Assembly (NCBI RefSeq): GCF_000379625.1
Contig: NZ_KB903219.1
Coordinates: 1 to 64,000 of the forward strand
Source of the DNA: Actinomycetospora chiangmaiensis DSM 45062
GTDB lineage: Bacteria > Actinomycetota > Actinomycetes > Mycobacteriales > Pseudonocardiaceae
Direction: 5' to 3'
DNA: 64,000 bases
The translations under genes were made by a program, and so were the position numbers. Positions 41,851 to 49,772 of this stretch are shown here, one piece after another (the stretch's first letter is position 1; every line of letters begins with the position of its first letter). The notes beneath the pieces are model-generated. The model saw only the letters and a list, made by a program, of their open reading frames with translations. It ran no database searches and had not been told where the DNA came from.

Positions 41851-42743
41851 CCGCCACCGTCCCACGCCCCGCCCCCGACGCCGCGGTGCCCGAGCCCTTC
41901 GAGCGGACGCTGTCCGTCGCGGGTCGACGCCTGCGGGTCGCGGTCCGGCCGGCGGCCCCGGACCCGTCGGGCGCCCCGGCGCCCCGCCCCCTCGTGCTGG
42001 TCAACGGGATCGGCGCCAGCCTCGAACTGCTGGCGCCGCTCGCCGAGACCCTCGACCCCCGGCGGGAGGTCATCCGGTTCGACGTCCCCGGCATCGGGGG
42101 GTCGCAGCTCTCGCCGGTGCCGCTGCCGATGGCCGCGCTGACCACGCTCCTCGCGGACCTGCTCGACCAGCTCGACGGGCTGACCGGCCGCTCGCACCGG
42201 GTGGTCGACCTGCTGGGGCTCTCGTGGGGCGGCGGCATCGTGCAGCAGTTCGCCCTGCAGTACCCGCGGCGCACCGGGAGCCTCGCGCTGGTGTCCACCG
42301 GCACGGGCGTGATGATGGTGCCCGCGCGGATCGGGGTGCTGGCGAGGATGCTCACGCCGCGCCGCTACAACGACCCGTCCTACCGCCGGGACGCCGGCCG
42401 GGAGATCTACGTCGGGGAGGACCCGGACGCCGTCGACGCGCTGTTCTCCCGCGTGCAGCCGGTCCGGGCGCGGGCCTACCTGCACCAGCTGTTCGCGCTG
42501 ACGACGTGGACGAGCCTGCCGGTGCTGCCGTTCATCTCCGCGCCGACGCTCGTCCTCGCGGGCCGCAAGGACCCGGTCATCCCGATCGTCAACGCGCACG
42601 TCATGGGATCGCTGCTCCCGCGCGGCGAGGTGCACCTGCACCGCGGCGGCCACCTCGGGCTGCTCACCCGCCCCGGCGAACTCGGCCCCGTCGTCGAGGA
42701 CTTCCTGGATCGGCACCGACCCACGGGGGCCGACCGGCCGTAA
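41847..42743 (+). CDS. phaZ: Intracellular PHA depolymerase (alpha/beta hydrolase, PhaZ-like)
   Basis: A 298-aa alpha/beta hydrolase that breaks stored polyester. The nucleophile box is GLSWGGG in LLGLSWGGGIVQQFALQYPRR, and RIGVLARMLTPRRYNDPSYR matches mcl-PHA depolymerases (VMVPGKPKVL-type and SPRRY). Oxyanion loop VLVNGIGASLELL, catalytic Asp in LVLAGRKDPVIP and His in HRGGHLGLLTRP. It overlaps the XRE gene (ATGA). Similar lipases exist, but the SWGG and SPRRY-type motifs and the PHA context support the call. Confidence 0.87.
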   Translation: MTATVPRPAPDAAVPEPFERTLSVAGRRLRVAVRPAAPDPSGAPAPRPLVLVNGIGASLELLAPLAETLDPRREVIRFDVPGIGGSQLSPVPLPMAALTTLLADLLDQLDGLTGRSHRVVDLLGLSWGGGIVQQFALQYPRRTGSLALVSTGTGVMMVPARIGVLARMLTPRRYNDPSYRRDAGREIYVGEDPDAVDALFSRVQPVRARAYLHQLFALTTWTSLPVLPFISAPTLVLAGRKDPVIPIVNAHVMGSLLPRGEVHLHRGGHLGLLTRPGELGPVVEDFLDRHRPTGADRP

Positions 42744-42752
42744 GCTGGCCGC

Positions 42753-43202
42753 GTGAGTGCGAGACCGGTCACCGGCGTCGACGGGCGTGAGTGGCTCGTG
42801 AGCATCAAGATCATGTGGAGCGACCGCTCGGAGCACTTCGAGCACGAGAAGGAGGGCGGCCGGCGGGCCGTCATCGGCATCATCGTCGTGCTCGGCCTGC
42901 TCTGGTTCGCCCTCATCGCCTGGAAGTTCCAGGTCTCGGCGGTCAGCGTGCCGTGGTGGATCGTGCTGATCCTGCTGGGCGTCGCCGGCTTCTTCCCGGT
43001 GCGCTGGGCGCTGCGCCGCCCCCGTCGCCTCATGGTCGAGGGCGGGCGCTGGCCGGACGACGACAGCGGCGGCGGCGGCGAGGCGTGGAGCGGGTACGTC
43101 CGCGGCCGCACCGAGGCGCGCGCCGAGTACAAGCAGGCCATCCGGACGCTGCAGCGGCGGGGCACGCCGGCCCGGGCCAACAGCCCGCTGCAGCCGCAGT
43201 AG
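42753..43202 (+). CDS. Two-helix membrane protein, unknown function
   Basis: A 149-aa protein with a short N-terminal cytosolic part (SIKIMWSDRSEHFEHEKEGGRR), two helices (VIGIIVVLGLLWFALIAWKF and VPWWIVLILLGVAGFFPVRW) and a basic C-tail with a Gly run. GTG 42753 starts it 9 bp after the depolymerase, so it may be the last gene of the PHA operon. No family recognised. Confidence 0.68.
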   Translation: MSARPVTGVDGREWLVSIKIMWSDRSEHFEHEKEGGRRAVIGIIVVLGLLWFALIAWKFQVSAVSVPWWIVLILLGVAGFFPVRWALRRPRRLMVEGGRWPDDDSGGGGEAWSGYVRGRTEARAEYKQAIRTLQRRGTPARANSPLQPQ

Positions 43203-43215
43203 GAGAGGGGGCGCC

Positions 43216-44076
43216 GTGCCCGAGCTGCCCGAGGTGGAGGCGCTCGCCGAGCACCTGCGCACGCACGCGATCGCCCGGCCCGTCGCCCGGGTCGACCTCG
43301 CGAGCATGACCGCGCTCAAGACGTTCGACCCGCCTCTGTCGGCGCTCAGCGGCCGGCTCGTCACCGGCGCGGGCCGGATCGGCAAGTTCCTCGACGTCGA
43401 CCTCGACGGGCTGCACCTCGTCGTGCACCTCTCCCGCGCGGGCTGGATGCGCTGGCACGAGCAGGCCTCGACCACCCCGCCGAAGCCGGGCAAGGGCCCG
43501 CTGGAGCTGCGGGTCCACCTCGAGACGGTCGGCGGCCCCGGGTTCGACCTCACCGAGGCGGGCACGCAGAAGCGGCTCGCGGCCTACGTCGTGACCGACC
43601 CCGCGACGATCCCGCAGATCGCGTCGCTGGGGCCGGACGCACTGACCCTCTCGCGCGCGCAGTTCGGTGAGATCCTCGCGGGCGCCTCGACGCGGCTCAA
43701 GACGCTGCTGGCCGACCAGCGGACGATCGCGGGCATCGGCAACGCCTACTCCGACGAGATCCTGCACGTCGCAAAACTGTCGCCGTTCGCGATCGCGGGG
43801 AAGCTCGACGCCGAGGCCGTCGACCGGCTGCACGCGGCGATGATTGGGGTGCTCACCGAGGCGGTGGACCGCGCCGTCGGCCAGGACGCCGCCCTGCTCA
43901 AGGGGGAGAAGCGGTCGGGGATGCGGGTGCACGCCCGGACCGGGCTGCCGTGCCCGGTGTGCGGCGACACGGTGCGCGAGGTCTCCTACGCCGAACGCTC
44001 GTTCCAGTACTGCGCCACCTGCCAGACCGGCGGCAAACCCCTGGCCGATCGGCGGCTCTCCCGCCTCGTCAAGTGA
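43216..44076 (+). CDS. Fpg/Nei-family DNA glycosylase
   Basis: A 286-aa base-excision repair enzyme. The mature N-terminus is PELPEVE (catalytic Pro after the initiator Met), the H2TH region is IAGIGNAYSDEIL, and the C-terminal zinc finger is CPVCGDTVREVSYAERSFQYCATCQ. The GTG start is 13 bp after the previous gene. The beta-sandwich segment LHLVVHLSRAGWMRWHE is shorter than in Fpg proper, so a Nei2-type substrate range (oxidised pyrimidines, AP sites) is possible. Confidence 0.95.
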   Translation: MPELPEVEALAEHLRTHAIARPVARVDLASMTALKTFDPPLSALSGRLVTGAGRIGKFLDVDLDGLHLVVHLSRAGWMRWHEQASTTPPKPGKGPLELRVHLETVGGPGFDLTEAGTQKRLAAYVVTDPATIPQIASLGPDALTLSRAQFGEILAGASTRLKTLLADQRTIAGIGNAYSDEILHVAKLSPFAIAGKLDAEAVDRLHAAMIGVLTEAVDRAVGQDAALLKGEKRSGMRVHARTGLPCPVCGDTVREVSYAERSFQYCATCQTGGKPLADRRLSRLVK

Positions 44077-44161
44077 GGGATACCGCCGAACGGATGATCA
44101 CCCGTCGTCGGGAACGTGTGGCTCGTTGCTCTGACGGGGTGGCGGAGGAGACGATGACGCC

Positions 44162-45364
44162 GTGTCCTGGCTGACCTCCCCGACCGTCCTCGTCGTCCTC
44201 GGCGTGGTGGTCGTGCTGGTGGTCGTCGGGCTCGTGGTCTACCGCCGGTTCCGCCGCCGCCACGCCTTCGCCTCCCCCCTCGAGCGGGCGACGTTCTCGA
44301 CGTTGCACACCGTGTCGCTCGCGGCCCCGGCCCTGCGCGAGGGGCTCTCCGAGTCCTCCGCCCAGTTCGCCGTGCCCTACCTGCGCACCCTGCTCGACAC
44401 CGAGGCCCTGTCGATGACGGCGGCCGACTGCATCCCGCTGGCCTGGGACGGCGAGGCCGAGCACCACAACCTCGACGTGCGGTTCTACGCCGAGAAGGTG
44501 ATGAAGACCGGGCGCCAGCAGATGGCGAGCCGGCGCGACATCGAGTGCGGGGACGACCGCTGCCCGGTCAAGGGCATCGTCGTCGTCCCGCTCGAGGTCG
44601 ACGGCAACGTGGTGGGCACGCTCGCCGCGGTCAGCGGGGAGACGCCGGGCCCGGTGCTGCTGCGGGCGACCGCGGAGGTGGCCCGGTACGTGTCGAGCCA
44701 GCTCGAGCTGGCCGACCTCGACGACTCGCGCGACCGGCTCAACCGCGCCGAGGTGCGTGCCCTGCGCGCCCAGATCTCGCCGCACTTCATCTACAACGCG
44801 CTGAACACGGTCGCCTCGTTCATCCGCACCGACCCCGAGCGGGCCCGCGAGCTGCTCATGGAGTTCGCGGACTTCACGCGCTACTCGTTCCGGCAGGCCG
44901 GCGAGTACACGACGCTCGCCGAGGAGCTCAAGAACATCGACCGCTACCTCATGCTGGAGCGGGCGCGCTTCGGCAACCGGCTGGCGGTCAAGGTCCAGGT
45001 GGCACCGGAGGTCCTCTCGGTGGTGCTGCCCTTCCTCGCGCTGCAGCCGCTGGTGGAGAACGCGGTCCGGCACGGGCTGGCGGGCAAGGTGGAGGGCGGC
45101 ACCGTCACCCTCACCGCCGAGGACTCGGCGAGCGAGTGCCTCATCACCGTCGAGGACAACGGCGTCGGCATGGACCCGCAGGCGCTGCGGGAGGACAACC
45201 GCGACGCCCACCTCTCGGGCGCGCACGTGGGGCTCGGCAACGTCGACGACCGCATGCGCTCGGCCTTCGGACCGGACTACGGCCTCGTCGTGGAGACCGA
45301 GCGCGGCGCCGGGACCAAGATCAGCCTCCGCGTGCCGAAGTTCCGGGCGGGCGTCCGGGTCTGA
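44162..45364 (+). CDS. LytS-type sensor histidine kinase
   Basis: A 400-aa sensor. An N-terminal helix (VLVVLGVVVVLVVVGLVVY) is followed by a GAF-like region with VRFYAEKVMKTGRQQMASRRDIECGDDRC, then the His_kinase domain: phospho-acceptor H208 in RAQISPHFIYNALNTVASFIR, then the N-box LVENAVRHGLAG, D-box DNGVGMD and a LGNVDDRM loop. This type pairs with LytTR regulators. Its likely partner is the LytTR gene at 48912, with the S49 peptidase and EspG set between them. Acetate symporters downstream are the probable target. Confidence 0.93.
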   Translation: MSWLTSPTVLVVLGVVVVLVVVGLVVYRRFRRRHAFASPLERATFSTLHTVSLAAPALREGLSESSAQFAVPYLRTLLDTEALSMTAADCIPLAWDGEAEHHNLDVRFYAEKVMKTGRQQMASRRDIECGDDRCPVKGIVVVPLEVDGNVVGTLAAVSGETPGPVLLRATAEVARYVSSQLELADLDDSRDRLNRAEVRALRAQISPHFIYNALNTVASFIRTDPERARELLMEFADFTRYSFRQAGEYTTLAEELKNIDRYLMLERARFGNRLAVKVQVAPEVLSVVLPFLALQPLVENAVRHGLAGKVEGGTVTLTAEDSASECLITVEDNGVGMDPQALREDNRDAHLSGAHVGLGNVDDRMRSAFGPDYGLVVETERGAGTKISLRVPKFRAGVRV

Positions 45365-45387
45365 CCGGGTAGGGCAAACTGGCTGTC

Positions 45388-46293
45388 ATGGACCTCCGCC
45401 TGCCCTCGGCCCTCAAGCTCCCGCCGGCGGTCTCGTCGGTCCTGCCCGGCGCCCTCGCCTCGCGCGTCTCCGGTGGCACCGTGTCGGTCGTCCGCCTCAG
45501 CGGCGTCATCGCCTCGGCCTCCGGCCCGGTGCCCCGCTCGGTGATCAACCTGCAGGCGGTCGAGTCGGCCCTCACCCGGGCGTTCGAGGCCGAGAACGCG
45601 GTGGCGGTCGCCCTCGTCGTCAACTCGCCGGGTGGGTCGCCCACCCAGTCGCAGCTCGTCGCCGACCGCATCCGTGGTCTGGCCGCCGAGCACGAGCTGC
45701 CCGTCCTCGCGTTCTGCGAGGACGTCGCGGCCTCCGGAGGCTACTGGCTCGCCTGCGCGGCGGACGAGATCTTCGCCTGCCCGACGTCGCTGGTGGGCTC
45801 GATCGGCGTGGTCAGCGGCGGGTTCGGCCTCACCGGGCTCATCGAGCGCTACGGCATCGAGCGCCGGCTGCACACCGCCGGTCAGAACAAGGCCCGGCTC
45901 GACCCGTTCCAGCCGGAGAAGCCCGAGGACGTCGAGTGGCTGCTCGGCATGCAGGCCGAGCTGCACGAGCTGTTCATCGAATGGGTCCGCAGCCGCCGCG
46001 GCGACGCCCTCGACACCACGGCGGAGCTGTTCACCGGCGAGGTCTGGACCGGGCGCAAGGCCCTCGAGCTCGGCCTGATCGACGGCCTCGGGACGCCGCG
46101 CGAGGTGCTGAAGGAGCGCTTCCCCGACGCCGAGGCGGTGACGGTGGAACCGCGGCGCCCGCTGCTCGCCCGGCTCGGCGTCGGCGTGCTCGGCGGCTTC
46201 CCCACGCCCGGGGTCGTCGACCCGGCGGCCGCGATCGCCGGTGCCCTCGAGTACCTGGAGCACCGCGCGGTGTGGAGCCGGTTCGGGCTGTAG
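45388..46293 (+). CDS. S49-family peptidase (SppA-like)
   Basis: A 301-aa serine protease of the ClpP-like S49 fold, acting on signal-peptide remnants or membrane proteins. Catalytic Ser116 lies in EDVAASGGYWLACAADEIFA and Lys168 in TAGQNKARLDPFQPEK, both typical of bacterial SppA/SohB. No clear membrane helix is seen, so it is likely cytoplasmic or membrane-associated by its ends. It stands between the LytS kinase and an ESX-like gene set. Its TAG stop is the first triplet of the second palindromic repeat. Confidence 0.9.
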   Translation: MDLRLPSALKLPPAVSSVLPGALASRVSGGTVSVVRLSGVIASASGPVPRSVINLQAVESALTRAFEAENAVAVALVVNSPGGSPTQSQLVADRIRGLAAEHELPVLAFCEDVAASGGYWLACAADEIFACPTSLVGSIGVVSGGFGLTGLIERYGIERRLHTAGQNKARLDPFQPEKPEDVEWLLGMQAELHELFIEWVRSRRGDALDTTAELFTGEVWTGRKALELGLIDGLGTPREVLKERFPDAEAVTVEPRRPLLARLGVGVLGGFPTPGVVDPAAAIAGALEYLEHRAVWSRFGL

Positions 46294-46346
46294 GTGGCTT
46301 CGCCATGTGAGCACTTTCTGGTGCTATAGGCACGGAAAGTGCTCAC
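46291..46346. repeat. 56-bp stop-codon palindromic element, copy 2
   Basis: Begins exactly at the TAG stop of the S49 peptidase (TAGGTGGCTTCGCC) and has a 12-bp perfect stem GTGAGCACTTTC / GAAAGTGCTCAC (46307-46318, 46335-46346) with a small inner GTGC/GCAC pairing. It aligns without gaps to 35580-35635 (46/56). The next gene starts 14 bp after it. Confidence 0.9.
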
Positions 46347-46359
46347 AGGACGGAGTCAC

Positions 46360-47694
46360 ATGCCGTCGGTCGGCTGGGACGGACGCGACGTGTCCGGGCT
46401 CAGCCATGAGCAGATCCACCGCTGGACCCGGGACGGCGCGAGCCCCGAGGCGCTCGCCGCCGCCCGCGACCGCCACCTCGCGCGGGCCGACGAGCTCCGG
46501 GCGGCCGCCGACCGGCTGCAGGCCGCGCACCGTGGGGTCGGGGAGACCTGGGTGGGCCGCGACGCCGACGCCGCGGGCGCCCGCACCCGCGTCCTCGCGG
46601 AGCGGATGGAGCAGCTCGCGCGGACCGTCGGGGGTCAGGCCCGGAGCATCGACGGCCTGCGGGCCGCGCTCGTCCGGGTGCAGGCCGCGGTCGGTCCGCC
46701 GCGACCGCCCGCGCTGCCCGCGCTGGGCGTGACGCCGGTGCTCGAGGAACTGCGTGCCCTCGTGACCGGTCATCCCGCGGACGGCTACGCAGGGTTCCGG
46801 TCGGCCGCCGCGGACCAGGCTGCAGCGCGCGAGGCCTACCGGGCGTACCTCGGGGAGACCGCGACGGCGGCCCGTGCGGTCGAGCCCGCGGGCGCCGGGC
46901 CGACTCCGGCTCCGGGCGCCGCGGCCCGCGGACGGCCGCCGCTCCCCGTGGGCGCCCGGGGCGCCGCGAGCGGCGTGCTGCAGCGGGCCGCCGGCGCCGT
47001 GGACCCCGTCCCGACGTCGGGTGTGGGCGCGCGTCCGGCGACGGTCCGGCCCGGTGCCGGACGCGAGGTGCCCGTGCGGGGGGCGTCGGCGCCGGTCGCC
47101 GGTCCCGCCGGACGGGCGGCGCGGGGCGGCGTGTCGGCGAGTGGAGTGGGGGCGGGTGGCACCCCGGGCGGTGGTGCGGCCGGTGGTGGTGCGGCCGGTC
47201 GTGGTGTGGCCGGTGGTGGTGTGGCCGGGAGTGGTGTGGCCAGGGGTGGTGCGGGCGGCGGTGGTGCGCGGGTCGGGGCCGGGTCGTCGGTCGGGGGGCC
47301 CGGTCCGGGTGCTGCGCCCGCGGCGTCGACGGGCGGGCAGGTCGGCGGCCTCCCTGGCGGCAGCACGACGGTGGTGGGCGCGCCGGGGCCCCGTGGAGCC
47401 GGACCGGCACCGATCCGCCGTCCGGACGGACGCGTCCAGCGAGCACCCTCGGCGCTCGGTGGGCCTCCCGGACCACCGAGGGTGTTCGCTGATCACCGGC
47501 CGGGCCGCGGCGCGGCCGACTTCGGGCCGGACGCCGCGCCCTCGGCGCCCGACGAGCCGGAGACGTCCGACGCGGGCGCCGAGGAGCCCGTGGTGCCGGT
47601 GCGCCACGTCTCGTGGCTGGTCGACCCGGCCCCGGCGGGGTGGGGCGCGGCGGGACGGCGGGTCGTGCCCGCGGTGCTGGGGGAGGACCCGTGA
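46360..47694 (+). CDS. PPE-like / WXG-like ESX substrate-type protein with long Gly/Ala/Pro tail
   Basis: A 444-aa protein. The N-terminal ~150 residues are helical with a WxG-like turn (VGETWVGRDADAAGARTRVLAERMEQLART), resembling the PPE/EsxA-type helical hairpin that is exported by type VII secretion. The remainder is low complexity, with Gly/Ala/Val runs (GGGAAGGGAAGRGVAGGG) and a C-terminal acidic to hydrophobic segment (VVPVRHVSWLVDPAPAGWG). It is coupled by GTGA to an EspG chaperone gene, supporting an ESX role. No membrane or core ESX gene (eccA-E) is in the window. Confidence 0.75.
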   Translation: MPSVGWDGRDVSGLSHEQIHRWTRDGASPEALAAARDRHLARADELRAAADRLQAAHRGVGETWVGRDADAAGARTRVLAERMEQLARTVGGQARSIDGLRAALVRVQAAVGPPRPPALPALGVTPVLEELRALVTGHPADGYAGFRSAAADQAAAREAYRAYLGETATAARAVEPAGAGPTPAPGAAARGRPPLPVGARGAASGVLQRAAGAVDPVPTSGVGARPATVRPGAGREVPVRGASAPVAGPAGRAARGGVSASGVGAGGTPGGGAAGGGAAGRGVAGGGVAGSGVARGGAGGGGARVGAGSSVGGPGPGAAPAASTGGQVGGLPGGSTTVVGAPGPRGAGPAPIRRPDGRVQRAPSALGGPPGPPRVFADHRPGRGAADFGPDAAPSAPDEPETSDAGAEEPVVPVRHVSWLVDPAPAGWGAAGRRVVPAVLGEDP

Positions 47695-48434
47695 TCACGC
47701 TGCGGCGCCACGAGCTGCTCTGGGTGCTCGAGCAGTGCGGGGCCGGGGACTGGCCCTACCCGCTCGCCGGCATGGCGTGGCCCGCCGACACCGAGGACGA
47801 GACGGTGCTCGCCCGCGCGCGGACCGAGGACGCGCTCGCGGGCCGGGGGCTGCTCGCACCCGGGCCGGCGGCCGACCTGCTCGCCGTGGGCACGGCGGTC
47901 CGGGACGCCCGGCGTCAGGTCGACCTGGTGCGACGGGGGAGCGGCCCGACCGCCGCGGTCGCGCTCGCCGGTCCGGGCGGCGGCGCGCTGCTCACCTCGG
48001 CCGACCACGCCGGGGCGGACGTCACGGTCCGGCCCGTGGCGCCCGGCGGGATCGCGGCCGCCGTGCTGGCGCTGCTGCCCCGGCTGCCGCCCGCGCCCGG
48101 GCCGCCGCTCGAGGTGCCGCCGCCCGAGACGGCCGTGGCGACCCGTCGTCGGGAACGCCGGCGACTCGACGTCGACGCGGTCCTCGCGGACACCGTGGCC
48201 TGGACGCAACTCGGTGTCGCCGTTACTCCGATCGGGGCGACTTGGGCGGACGACCGTGCAGATGCACACATCACATGGCTCGACTCGCCCCGCGGCCGCC
48301 ACCGACTGCGGCACGATCGAGGTCGGACGACGTCGCCGGCGCAGGCCCGGCTCGTCCCGGACGACGCCGCGTCCCCCGGGACCCGGGCCGAGGTCGAGGC
48401 GTGGCTGGTGGAGCCGGGGAGGAGCACGACATGA
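47691..48434 (+). CDS. ESX secretion-associated protein EspG family
   Basis: A 247-aa member of the EspG family, a cytosolic chaperone that binds PE-PPE-like substrates in type VII secretion. Supporting features: LRRHELLWVLEQCGAGDWPYPLAG at the N-terminus, the Pro-rich centre and a C-terminal beta/helix region ending with VDAVLADTVAWTQLGVAVTPIGA. It overlaps the upstream PPE-like gene (GTGA) and the downstream gene (ATGA), so three proteins are made together. The assignment to EspG is by overall pattern and context. Confidence 0.78.
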   Translation: MITLRRHELLWVLEQCGAGDWPYPLAGMAWPADTEDETVLARARTEDALAGRGLLAPGPAADLLAVGTAVRDARRQVDLVRRGSGPTAAVALAGPGGGALLTSADHAGADVTVRPVAPGGIAAAVLALLPRLPPAPGPPLEVPPPETAVATRRRERRRLDVDAVLADTVAWTQLGVAVTPIGATWADDRADAHITWLDSPRGRHRLRHDRGRTTSPAQARLVPDDAASPGTRAEVEAWLVEPGRSTT

Positions 48435-48796
48435 GCGGTCCGGGTCCCGCGTCCGAGCGCGGGTTCGCGGCGCTCGACCCGGCCGACGCGGAGCGGTTCG
48501 CGGGCCGGGTGGACGACCTGGAGCGCACGGTCGCGGAGGCCCGTGAGGCGCTCCGGCGCCTGGCCGAGGACCCGCTGGCCACCGGCACGGGGCAGGAGAA
48601 CGCCGAGATGGCCGCCTGGTACCGCGAGCTGCTCGTCACCGACACCGTGCCCGCCGCGGACGACCTGGCCCGGCAGCTGGACGCGGTCCGCCGCGCGGTC
48701 ACCGAGGGCACGGCGGCCTGGCGGGAGTCGGAGCGCTCGGTGCGCGACTCGCTCGATCCCGGGGCCGATCGCGGGCCGGGTGATCCGATCGGGTGA
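48431..48796 (+). CDS. Small helical protein, probable third member of the PPE/EspG set
   Basis: A 121-aa protein with a long helical charged stretch (FAALDPADAERFAGRVDDLERTVAEAREALRRLAEDPL), a tight Asn-Gly-rich turn and a second helix (VPAADDLARQLDAVRRAVTEGTAAWRESERSVRDSLDP). The hairpin is similar in size to WXG100 proteins but lacks a clear WxG. It overlaps the EspG gene by 4 nt. Probable ESX partner, function unproven. Confidence 0.6.
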   Translation: MSGPGPASERGFAALDPADAERFAGRVDDLERTVAEAREALRRLAEDPLATGTGQENAEMAAWYRELLVTDTVPAADDLARQLDAVRRAVTEGTAAWRESERSVRDSLDPGADRGPGDPIG

Positions 48797-48911
48797 CGGT
48801 GTACGTCAGGTCCGGTAGCGCCGCGCGCCGCGGGGCCGACCCGGGCACGGTGACACGGGCAGGGTCCCTATCGTGGACGCGGGACCGACCCTTGGGCAGG
48901 ATGGCGCGACA

Positions 48912-49772
48912 GTGACTACCAACGACAACGACGGCCTCGTCGTCCTCGCGGTCGACGACGAGGAACCCGCTCTCATGGAGCTCGCCTACCTGCTCGAGCA
49001 GGATCAACGCGTCTCGACGGTGCTGAAGGCGAACGACTCCATCTCGGCGCTGCGCATCCTCACCGGCGGCGACCAGGTCAACCTGGGCGGGTTCGGCACC
49101 CCGCCGCAGGGCATGGCCTCACCCGCCAAGCAGTCGGACGTCGACGTGCTGTTCCTCGACATCCGGATGCCGGGGCTCGACGGCCTGGAGCTCGCGCAGG
49201 TCCTCTCGCGCTACGTCATCCCCCCGTCGGTGGTCTTCGTGACCGCGCACGACGACCGCGCGGTCGAGGCCTTCGACGTCGGCGCCGTGGACTACCTGCT
49301 CAAGCCGCTGCGCCCCGAGCGGCTCTACGCCTCGCTCACCCGCATCCTCGCCTCGCGCGGCACGACGGTCCCCGTCGAGCCCGCCGTCGAGGAGGAGGGC
49401 GACGACGAGGTGATCCCGGTCGAGCTCGCCGGCACGACGAAGCTGGTGCAGCGCTCCACCGTGCGCTGGGTCGAGGCGCAGGGCGACTACGCCCGCCTCC
49501 ACACCACCGAGGGCAGCCACCTGGTGCGGATCCCGCTCTCGGTGCTCGAGGAGCGCTGGTCGGACGCCGGGTTCGTGCGCATCCACCGGTCCTACCTCGT
49601 CGCGCTGCCGCTGATCACCGAGCTGCGCCTCGCGGGGTCGGGCTACGTCGTGCGGCTGGGCAACGGCAACCAGCCCGGCGAGGTCGCGGAGCTACCGGTC
49701 AGCCGCCGGCACACCCGTGAGCTGAAGGACCGGCTCGTCCGCTCGACGAAACAGGCGTGGGGCCGGCGATGA
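48912..49772 (+). CDS. LytTR-family response regulator
   Basis: A 286-aa regulator. Receiver domain: DDEEPALMEL, phospho-acceptor D83 in DVDVLFLDIRMPGLDGLELAQVL, T in FVTAHDD, and K in DYLLKPLRPERL. The receiver has an insertion (GGDQVNLGGFGTPPQGMASPAKQS) before D83. The LytTR DNA-binding domain covers ~170-280 (WVEAQGDYARLHTTEGSHLVRIPLSVLEERW...FVRIHRSYLVALPLI...LPVSRRHTRELKDRL). GTG 48912 is chosen; GTG 48873 adds 13 residues. It overlaps the next gene (ATGA). Likely partner of the LytS kinase at 44162. Confidence 0.93.
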   Translation: MTTNDNDGLVVLAVDDEEPALMELAYLLEQDQRVSTVLKANDSISALRILTGGDQVNLGGFGTPPQGMASPAKQSDVDVLFLDIRMPGLDGLELAQVLSRYVIPPSVVFVTAHDDRAVEAFDVGAVDYLLKPLRPERLYASLTRILASRGTTVPVEPAVEEEGDDEVIPVELAGTTKLVQRSTVRWVEAQGDYARLHTTEGSHLVRIPLSVLEERWSDAGFVRIHRSYLVALPLITELRLAGSGYVVRLGNGNQPGEVAELPVSRRHTRELKDRLVRSTKQAWGRR

